Below are positions 36,801 to 41,714 of a DNA stretch of 41,714 nt, one piece after another. The notes beneath the pieces are model-generated. The model was not told the origin of the DNA, searched no databases, and saw nothing but the letters and a program-made list of their open reading frames with translations. Both the position numbers and the translations under genes were made by a program. This stretch comes from Verrucomicrobium sp. BvORR106 (GTDB taxonomy: Bacteria > Verrucomicrobiota > Verrucomicrobiia > Verrucomicrobiales > Verrucomicrobiaceae). Numbering within the stretch: the first letter of the stretch is position 1; each line of letters begins with the position of its first letter. The stretch spans positions 1 through 41,714 of the forward strand of contig NZ_BATR01000099.1 of the NCBI RefSeq assembly GCF_000739655.1, in the 5' to 3' direction.

Positions 36801-38986
36801 ACGGCTCGGGAAATGAGGGGATGATGGACTTCTCCGGCGGGCGTCTCACCATCAAGATCTATTCAAGTCACAATGCCAAGGCTGAGGATCTGGTCCAGAC
36901 CGTGAATGTGGAGATTCCACGAACCAGTGTGCCAGTGCCGCAACTTGTGACCGTGAGTACTGACTACAAGCAGTTTCTCAGCGGGGGCACACTATACAAA
37001 CAAGAGGCCATTCATGCACCCAGGTGGTGGGCGTTCAACTATTGCGGGGCCTTGCGCAGGTTCACGGGCTTTTGGAACAACGGCACCAAACGTTGGACTG
37101 TGCAGTCGCGAGTGGATGACTTGAACACGTCGTACACGACTGACTTCCTCACCAATGGACGGCTTTTTGTGCCAACAACCTTGTCCACTCCTGCCATATA
37201 TGCGCCGGTGGGTCTGGATGGGGTGCCCCGGTGGGCCAGCACCCTCTGGGCGTTCGACCCGAGTAGCGGCTTTTTCAGCAATGCACTGCTCAATCCAAGC
37301 AGCCCGGCGGCAGACGTGGCCACGGATTGCATGTCTGATACCAAGTACTCCGACACACAGCCGGAGAACGGAGCTGTGCGGGATTCCCGCGGGCAGGACA
37401 CAGTGTTTACCATGGTGGCATCCCACGGTGACTCCCGCCTTCTTGCCGCCAAAACAGACGTTACTGCCAGCGACTGGGCTCCTCACCCCCGTACTGCCAC
37501 CCTGGGGAAGATTGGCACGGGTCCAGGTAACGTGGGGACTTACAAGCAGTATGTCGCCCACAGCCTGAGTCGTTACTATTCTGATCGTGAACCTGGCTAT
37601 GATCGTGGATTGAGCTCCACCCGCCTGGTGCCGGGGGCCAACTATGGTGTCGCCCGCATACCGGACCTTCCCACCAACGCCTCGGCCACAGAATTGGCTG
37701 CCAGGTACGGGGACTTCGACAACGGCATCAGCGACCTCCGCGACGGGGCCTACATCAACAAGCCTGATGAGGGGAACACTCACATCTCATTCCGCATCAC
37801 GAATGACTCGGCCTCCACCATCCGCATGCCGCTGGCCTATATGGGCACGTGGACATACGGTGAGCTTTCCTCCGCATCAGGAGAGAGCTTCATGTCGCCC
37901 AACCGCATGATGCCCTCCCCGGGCATGTTCGGGTCCCTTCCTACAGGGGTGCGTGCCGGAGATCCTTGGCGGACCCTGCTCTTCCGCCCCAACGTGGTGA
38001 CGGCCAATGGTGCCCCGGGCGATCCGATGAAACACCCCGGTGCGGCGGCATGGCAGGGTGGGGTGAGTCCGGCAGATCACTACATCATGGATCTCTTTTG
38101 GATGCCGGTGGTGGAACCGTACGCCATTAGCGAGCCATTTTCGACCGCTGGCAAAGTGAACATCAACTATCAGATCGTGCCGTTTCACTACATCAGGCGG
38201 GCGACAGGGCTCCATGCTCTGCTGAAGGGTGAGATGCTCAAAGCCGTGCCAACGGCAGATGCGCCGAATTACTTGTCGGTGCCGGGGGCTTCCCAATTCG
38301 TCGCCACTTCTGACGGCTACACCTACAAGCAGCCTTGGACGGATCAGGATGGCAGGTTGTCCGACACCGGGCAGGCCACCAAGAAATACTGGCACCGTGA
38401 GCTTGAAGCGGAAAAACGTGGTGCCAGTGGTGAGATTGTGGGAGGCGTCCTCAAGCAGTTCGAAGATCGCTTTGCCATGCTGCCAACCACGCCGGCTGCG
38501 ACGCGGGGGCTCTTCCGAACCGCCAGCCAGATCTGTGAAATCCACCTCATACCCAAAAAGATTCCAGGCTCTTCAGGAGATGTGGATCTTACTGGGGGAG
38601 ACGGAACCGCAGATGCGCAAACGCCTGCCTACACTGTCTCAGATATGGAGGAGTTTTGGAAGAAGCGTCGCCTCACTGGCGACAACACGCGGGAGAGGCC
38701 CTATGCCAACATCTATGGAAAGATCACCACGCAGAGCAACACCTTCCGTGTGCACTATCGCGCGCAGGTCATCCGCAAAGCCCGGTCATCCACTCCCACA
38801 GAGTTTGATGCCAATCGCGACAATGTCCTTACCGACTTTCGTGGTTCCACTGTGATCGAGCGGCGCATCGATCCCGCAGATTCCCGCATTCCTGACTATG
38901 GTGCCAGTGCCAATCCGCTCGATCTGCCTTCGTTGGAGGATTTTTACCGGTTCCGCGTGTTGGAGGTAAAGCGGTTCATGCCCTGA
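33869..38986 (+). CDS. Verru_Chthon cassette protein A, large PilX/GspK-like pseudopilin
   Basis: 1705 residues. The N-terminus has a basic leader ending AKRRRG, then IALITVVSVLALMTLLTVAM (prepilin-type helix), and then SVSQTELASSNQQTYQERSR. Position +5 after the processing Gly is Thr rather than Glu, as in the tip pseudopilin GspK, which also lacks Glu5. The remainder is a very long, Tyr/Gly/Ser-rich extracytoplasmic part: 'RVAFWSDDESCKLNINTASE' (a segment shared by cassette A proteins, resembling the GspK NINTA motif), repeated DPWYKTMKKQFWYSNYPPRP-type loops and a C-terminus VLEVKRFMP. It matches the cassette A family (TIGR02600) in start, motif and size. Function unknown; by analogy it may cap a pseudopilus. 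It has its own promoter and terminator. Confidence 0.88.
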   Translation: MKEITPVNQRVFGAKRRRGIALITVVSVLALMTLLTVAMFSVSQTELASSNQQTYQERSRELADSAVNVVMDQVWQATKRKDEGAANGKRYLWSSQPGAVRRYTTEGAFDSGYKLYSSSQMVVRGAERAMVDDKPPVSWNMSPNRYVDLNEPVIRPASDGAGTPHLYFPILDPRAYVRSEEAVENNNNVEGFYYSAGVNGVVDPLSSTAATSLDARLPMPVEWMYVLKDGTFGVLDSANRFIKPDGSLLSDTEGRVNPISGRVAFWSDDESCKLNINTASEPTYWTVPSLFHDRDLWWAYYQPTSHEFQRYPGHPATVALSTVFFPNRPMDLYGRSGTDPAYREILQRKETIYKLTPKINFGGSKAGTVPYWKFVDNYTGTGGTYKDSSLYNKYLSLVDSIQERLYASVDELYFADGFESGRRKLSSYVNGSNGAATADPFFVQPGQPVEGKVNLERLRFFLTAQSRMPETNLFGLPRIAAWPVADEGGLEYEAGKAVLGVTNPKDFRTGFDQLIAFCSSMGKTGNSGEDSYFFRRKCAYSPTRDIELTRNKALIGYLFSLMEQKYPGGASFKDKYPQDYKQILVEIFDYVRSTNLYDGFLAPSKEDLQKVSGTYDRDKYATSTGMGTKGLLEPTYDGFMYAERPKTFKTYTYDRASYASTRGATGQAYTERLVETSFPGHGMVAPSLYKDGPETYVGFGRFVALSEVGFQFICTADGATDKGSYVNPVADGPNWKEPAEGASDRKVSGGRTALKMERYNPKDATKEEAGTAVPKEDLDPWYKTMKKQFWYSNYPPRPTVETMQNYYGVDTDLDDQKPNSVYNHPGCKPENWNVTLESGAPPLKPTERRVQGMLVMKFSMPAPGFSLMNPEFTVKVEGLKNMQLAGMDLYDRVGAAEFEWKSNHEFFSAQDSRPFGGAASSYAMTFNRRVGSKTLGVLADAKYTSGGGSRSTGVAPAPHFGTRNLDITTKFLTVPVVDGSGNEGMMDFSGGRLTIKIYSSHNAKAEDLVQTVNVEIPRTSVPVPQLVTVSTDYKQFLSGGTLYKQEAIHAPRWWAFNYCGALRRFTGFWNNGTKRWTVQSRVDDLNTSYTTDFLTNGRLFVPTTLSTPAIYAPVGLDGVPRWASTLWAFDPSSGFFSNALLNPSSPAADVATDCMSDTKYSDTQPENGAVRDSRGQDTVFTMVASHGDSRLLAAKTDVTASDWAPHPRTATLGKIGTGPGNVGTYKQYVAHSLSRYYSDREPGYDRGLSSTRLVPGANYGVARIPDLPTNASATELAARYGDFDNGISDLRDGAYINKPDEGNTHISFRITNDSASTIRMPLAYMGTWTYGELSSASGESFMSPNRMMPSPGMFGSLPTGVRAGDPWRTLLFRPNVVTANGAPGDPMKHPGAAAWQGGVSPADHYIMDLFWMPVVEPYAISEPFSTAGKVNINYQIVPFHYIRRATGLHALLKGEMLKAVPTADAPNYLSVPGASQFVATSDGYTYKQPWTDQDGRLSDTGQATKKYWHRELEAEKRGASGEIVGGVLKQFEDRFAMLPTTPAATRGLFRTASQICEIHLIPKKIPGSSGDVDLTGGDGTADAQTPAYTVSDMEEFWKKRRLTGDNTRERPYANIYGKITTQSNTFRVHYRAQVIRKARSSTPTEFDANRDNVLTDFRGSTVIERRIDPADSRIPDYGASANPLDLPSLEDFYRFRVLEVKRFMP

Positions 38987-39019
38987 CCGCGCCCCGCATA
39001 TCACAGTGATTTCAAGCCG

Positions 39020-39061
39020 CCCCGCCTCTGCTGCTGAGCAGATGGCGGGGTTACTTTTTTT
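39020..39061 (+). terminator. Rho-independent terminator after cassette gene A
   Basis: A two-part stem: CCCCGCC/GGCGGGG (39020-39026, 39044-39050) outside and TCTGCT/AGCAGA (39027-39032, 39037-39042) inside, with one unpaired base, then TTACTTTTTTT. Confidence 0.9.
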
Positions 39062-39134
39062 GAAGTTGCCACACAAATGTGCTGACTGATCGGATGGTGA
39101 ATAAGGCGGGTGTTGGTTTGGGGATCTCCTGATG

Positions 39135-39149
39135 TGGCATCGGGGGTGC
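39135..39149 (+). promoter_or_regulatory. Possible second sigma-54-like box upstream of gene C
   Basis: TGGCATCGGGGGTGC has GG-N10-GC spacing, with a weaker -24 box. A transcript starting near 39161 would include the 13-codon open frame. By chance alone such a sequence is not rare in GC-rich DNA. Confidence 0.25.
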
Positions 39150-39224
39150 CTGTCTGAGATGCTCAATATTGCGAAAAATCAGCTCAATGGAGCCTTCTTG
39201 TCTTTGCTCATAAGGAGGTTGCTC

Positions 39225-39266
39225 ATGGTGAGGCGTCCTGGTGGAGTGGTGAACTGGCGACGGTAA
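39225..39266 (+). CDS. Possible 13-residue leader peptide upstream of cassette gene C
   Basis: MVRRPGGVVNWRR then TAA. AAGGAGG (39212-39218) stands six bases before the ATG, an ideal Shine-Dalgarno sequence and spacing in a window where nearly all genes lack one. The peptide is basic and has no known match. It ends 105 bases before the start of gene C and overlaps a GGTAAAATGACC stretch that resembles the shared site. It may be a leader peptide or a chance match. Confidence 0.3.
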   Translation: MVRRPGGVVNWRR

Positions 39267-39288
39267 AATGACCGCTAGTCACCGCAAG

Positions 39289-39303
39289 TGGTACGAATAT
39301 GAC
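39289..39303. promoter_or_regulatory. Shared cassette upstream site, copy before gene C
   Basis: TGGTACGAATATGAC differs by one base from the copy before gene B (31104-31118). An AGTCAC lies 12 bases upstream (39277-39282) in nearly the same position as the left arm of the gene B palindrome. Confidence 0.5.
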
Positions 39304-39327
39304 AATGGCGGGAAGGCGGAGAAACGG

Positions 39328-39342
39328 TGGCACGCGGCCTGC
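39328..39342 (+). promoter_or_regulatory. Sigma-54-type promoter of Verru_Chthon cassette gene C
   Basis: TGGCACGCGGCCTGC followed by TTTGA. It has a full -24 box and TGC at -12 with exact ten-base spacing. The expected start near 39354 gives a leader of about 18 bases before the ATG at 39372. Confidence 0.6.
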
Positions 39343-39371
39343 TTTGAAGAAAGGCGGTTCTGACTCCCACC

Positions 39372-40475
39372 ATGCAAAACCCCACTTCATTCAAGTCGCA
39401 CGGTTCCGGCCCAACCCGTGGTTTCACCCTGGTGGAGCTGCTGGTGTCATTCAGTGTGCTGGCCATACTGCTGTTAGTAATTTCATCGATGCTGGAGCAT
39501 GTGCAGCGGGCCTGGCGTCAGAGCACGGCCAAGGTGTCTTCCTTCCGCGAGGCGCGGCGTGCATTCGATCGTATTACCCATGCCCTCAGCCAGGCGGACC
39601 TCAATCCCTACCTCTGCTACAGGTATGACGGAAGCACCAACCCGCTGCTGCCACCCGGGAAGGGGGCCAACGAAGCTCCCTCTGGCTACGTGCGATACTC
39701 CGAGCTTCAGTTCGTCACAGGGCTTTCCTCATCCGGGGCGTCGCCCCAGCTTACTTCACTGGCAGAGTCGTTGTCACCGGGGCATGCGGTGTTCTTCCAG
39801 GCTCCGCTGGGGGATTCCAAGGACTACCGGCTGCCGACCTCTCTCAATGGCTGCGGCTTCTACATCAAGTTTGGAGACGACTCCGCCCTCCGTCCGGACT
39901 ACCTGGCCGCGCTGGGGAAGCCGCCCTCCTATCGGTACCGGATGTATGAGTACCGGTCACCCACCGAGCGGAACCGTGTGTATGATCCCACGCTGAAAAC
40001 TGGATCCGCAGCCTGGTACGGAGACTTTGACCAGAATGCACCGCTGCGCAGCCGTGCGATCGCGAACAACATCCTCATGCTGGTGATCTCACCGCAGCTC
40101 TCACCGAGTGATGCGGAGACTGCCCGGGTGGCGGCCACGAGCATCGCTCCATCCTACACCTATGACAGTCAGTACGGCGCGACGCTGCCCAGCCGGCCCC
40201 AACTTTCCACCGACTACCAGCTTCCGCCGCTGGTGATGATCACTCTGGTGGCCATGGACGAAAGTTCCGCGATCAACATGCAACTGGACGCGGGATCCAA
40301 CCCACCGCTCCAGCGGGAACTTTCCCAGTCGTCGCTGTTCCGAAACGCAGCCCGCTATGCCACAGACATGGAGACGCTTACTGGCCTGCTGGTGGATCGG
40401 AAGGTCAATTTCCGCGTGTTTACGGCCACGGTTCCCATCCGCTCCTCCAAGTGGGGGGCTGGCACGGGGACCTGA
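39372..40475 (+). CDS. Verru_Chthon cassette protein C (prepilin-like, PilW/GspJ-like)
   Basis: 367 residues. MQNPTSFKSHGSGPTRG/FTLVELLVSFSVLAILLLVI is a classical prepilin leader and helix with Glu at +5. The globular part opens SSMLEHVQRAWRQSTAKVSS and FREARRAFDRITHALSQADL, which is the start of the cassette C family (TIGR02599), and contains ANNILMLVISPQLSPSDAET and VMITLVAMDESSAINMQLDA near the end. Minor pseudopilin J/W-type architecture. It is probably co-transcribed with gene D, which starts 43 bases later. Processing by a prepilin peptidase encoded elsewhere is expected. Confidence 0.9.
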   Translation: MQNPTSFKSHGSGPTRGFTLVELLVSFSVLAILLLVISSMLEHVQRAWRQSTAKVSSFREARRAFDRITHALSQADLNPYLCYRYDGSTNPLLPPGKGANEAPSGYVRYSELQFVTGLSSSGASPQLTSLAESLSPGHAVFFQAPLGDSKDYRLPTSLNGCGFYIKFGDDSALRPDYLAALGKPPSYRYRMYEYRSPTERNRVYDPTLKTGSAAWYGDFDQNAPLRSRAIANNILMLVISPQLSPSDAETARVAATSIAPSYTYDSQYGATLPSRPQLSTDYQLPPLVMITLVAMDESSAINMQLDAGSNPPLQRELSQSSLFRNAARYATDMETLTGLLVDRKVNFRVFTATVPIRSSKWGAGTGT

Positions 40476-40518
40476 CGGCTTCCGTCAAGATAACGGGACC
40501 TTTCCAGTCAAGACTCCA

Positions 40519-41253
40519 ATGGTTATGATGAAATCACATTCTATTTGTGGAACCCGCAACCATCGCGAACCCGCCAATGGGTTCACGTTGATCGAACTTA
40601 TGGTTGTCGTAGCGGTCGTGGCGCTGTTGTTGGCTCTGGTCATGCCCGGGTTGATGGGGACGCTGGGTGCGTCCAAGCTCACGCAGGCGGGGGACAAGAT
40701 GGCCGGGTTCCTCTCCGAGGCACAGAGCCGGGCCTATGGTCAAGGGCGTCCCGTGGAGGTTCGTTTTTATCGCGTACCTTCTGCGGAAGATTCCATGCAA
40801 GGAGCTCCTGCAGGAGGTTTTTTTCGAGGTGGATTGATGCTGGAGTATTTCCAGCCTGGTGAAACGGATCCTCGCACGGGTACCGCTGCCCTGGCCCGTC
40901 CTCTGGCCGTCGTGCGTCAGGCCATGGTGGTGCTGCCCGAGGGCACGGCCATGTCTGAGGATGCCCAGATGTCCACCTTGCTGGGGCTGGCGACACGTCC
41001 TTCGGGTCAGAATGCGATGGTGGTCGAGACCGTCATGAAGACAGCGAACGGCTACGAACCGTTTCTGCCCCTTTCGGAGGAATACCGGTCTTTCGTCCTC
41101 TATCCGGAAACTACCAGCCTCGATTCTGAGTCCAAATGGCACCTCGCAGTTGTGCCGGAGACAGATGCAGCCCGACCGCCGGCCGCAGTGACCAACTACT
41201 ACACCTTGTTGGTGGATCCCGTCACCACCCGCCTTTCCATCTACCGGCCCTGA
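40519..41253 (+). CDS. Verru_Chthon cassette protein D (prepilin-like, GspH-like)
   Basis: 244 residues from MVMMKSHSICGTRNHREPAN. The leader ends at G/FTLIELMVVVAVVALLLALV (Glu at +5), followed by MPGLMGTLGASKLTQAGDKM and AGFLSEAQSRAYGQGRPVEV, a GspH/FimT-like opening, and the end VTNYYTLLVDPVTTRLSIYRP typical of cassette D (TIGR02596). ATGs at 40525 and 40528 are alternative starts; the open frame back to 40357 overlaps gene C and lacks sense. With C it forms the second half of the cassette. No Shine-Dalgarno sequence is visible. Confidence 0.88.
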   Translation: MVMMKSHSICGTRNHREPANGFTLIELMVVVAVVALLLALVMPGLMGTLGASKLTQAGDKMAGFLSEAQSRAYGQGRPVEVRFYRVPSAEDSMQGAPAGGFFRGGLMLEYFQPGETDPRTGTAALARPLAVVRQAMVVLPEGTAMSEDAQMSTLLGLATRPSGQNAMVVETVMKTANGYEPFLPLSEEYRSFVLYPETTSLDSESKWHLAVVPETDAARPPAAVTNYYTLLVDPVTTRLSIYRP

Positions 41254-41317
41254 TGTGGCCTGTTGTTTCGTTTCAGGCGGTACTTTCAGAAAATCCCAAA
41301 GATAAAAAAACGAGTTC

Positions 41318-41714
41318 ATGATCCGAACCTTCTTCTGTTCAGCACTTGAGGCCTCTCGTCTTTCCCGACCCACGTGGAAAGGTCTGGCGGCGGGCTTGAT
41401 TCTTATGGCGTCAGGAACTGCTGTACAGGCACAGTCTGTTTGGGTTGGGGCGCCCGGTTCGAGCTTCAACGCCATCCCAAACTGGAGCGGCGGGGTGCCC
41501 TCAGCCACGGTGGCCGGGATGATCAATGCGGTGCACACCGGGGCGTACCAAATCAATGTGGCCACTGCGGTTGTTTTGGGCGACTTGACGATCGGGGATC
41601 TCACGGCGGTGGATGCGGGCGGTTTCGAATTGGTCGGGTCCACCATCACCTTCAACAAGGTTGGAGGCAATGCTCTGACCAAGCAGGGGGTGGCGCTGGA
41701 CATCATTCGCAATG
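41318..41714 (+). CDS. Secreted autotransporter-type beta-strand protein, 5' part only
   Basis: The visible 132 residues start MIRTFFCSALEASRLSRPTW. An unusually long basic n-region leads to the hydrophobic core GLAAGLILMASGTAVQAQ, a signal peptide with cleavage after QAQ. The mature start SVWVGAPGSSFNAIPNWSGG and then 'GDLTIGDLTAVDAGGFELVG' is the way autotransporter-associated beta-strand repeat proteins of Verrucomicrobiota begin (W-x-G...NW, then short beta repeats). The gene runs past the window end, so the C-terminal domain (autotransporter barrel or PEP-CTERM) cannot be seen. It stands 64 bases after gene D and may be a substrate or neighbour of the cassette. No sigma-54-type box was found before it. 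Confidence 0.75.
   Translation, partial: MIRTFFCSALEASRLSRPTWKGLAAGLILMASGTAVQAQSVWVGAPGSSFNAIPNWSGGVPSATVAGMINAVHTGAYQINVATAVVLGDLTIGDLTAVDAGGFELVGSTITFNKVGGNALTKQGVALDIIRN

Larger units (their letters stand above)
38987..39371. other. Intergenic region: terminator of A and control region of C
   Basis: 385 bases with the terminator at 39020-39061, a sigma-54-like box at 39135-39149, a 13-codon open frame behind a strong Shine-Dalgarno sequence (39212-39266), the shared site at 39289-39303 and the sigma-54-type box at 39328-39342. Confidence 0.6.

Noticed and set aside
40461-40483. TGGCACG-like sequence before cassette gene D as a sigma-54 box
   Set aside because: GG-N10-GC spacing is not met (the -12 GC is missing), and D is close enough to C to be co-transcribed.
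40357-40518. 54-residue extension of Verru_Chthon D
   Set aside because: It overlaps gene C and would put a long non-signal sequence before the prepilin leader.

Overview
The window reads as chromosomal DNA of a member of the Verrucomicrobiota, probably in or near the Verrucomicrobium/Roseimicrobium/Prosthecobacter group. The main reason is a complete set of 'Verru_Chthon cassette' pseudopilin genes (B, A, C, D), families known essentially from that phylum. The planctomycete/verrucomicrobial type of FAD oxidoreductase with a golvesin-like C-terminus, the autotransporter-type beta-strand secreted protein and the high GC content agree. I saw no rRNA, tRNA, CRISPR array or intact insertion sequence.

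Layout. 1-5.5 kb, minus strand: a cut phospholipase D/cardiolipin synthase-like gene, an AI-2E-type permease with an unusual C-terminal domain, an SLC13/TrkA-C permease, and a small stress-type membrane-protein pair (ElaB/DUF883-like and lmo0937-like) behind a good sigma-54-type promoter. 5.8-15 kb, mixed strands: Dabb protein, secreted sialidase-like protein, tyrosine phosphatase, secreted FAD oxidoreductase, hemW, squalene/phytoene synthase, PhzF and an EamA permease, separated by short repeat elements. 15-19.5 kb, minus: two flavin-dependent-halogenase-like proteins around a CPA2 cation/proton antiporter. 19.6-25.4 kb, minus: a three-gene operon jetA-jetB-jetC encoding a Wadjet/MukBEF-like SMC complex, with no jetD nuclease in sight. 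26-29.8 kb, minus: YheT-type hydrolase and rapA. 30-31 kb: an alcohol dehydrogenase broken by one missing G. 31.2-41.3 kb, plus: Verru_Chthon B, a PL10 pectate lyase gene broken by one missing G, Verru_Chthon A (1705 aa), C and D, then the start of a secreted beta-strand-repeat protein.

The two most interesting points are these. (1) Cassette genes B, A and C are each preceded by a GG-N10-GC element of sigma-54 type (TGGCAYG-N4-NTGC form, with TGGC at the -12 side for B), and just upstream of each lies a shared TGGTACGAATRTGAC-like site. This suggests a common regulon for a pseudopilin machine of unknown function. (2) The jetABC operon is whole but lacks JetD, so it may be a chromosomal condensin rather than a plasmid-cutting defence system.

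Other window-wide traits are very rare Shine-Dalgarno sequences, with pyrimidine-rich leaders instead, and many intergenic short tandem repeats with 7-, 8-, 12- or 27-bp periods. Both frameshifts are single-base losses in G runs, so consensus error must be excluded before calling them real.
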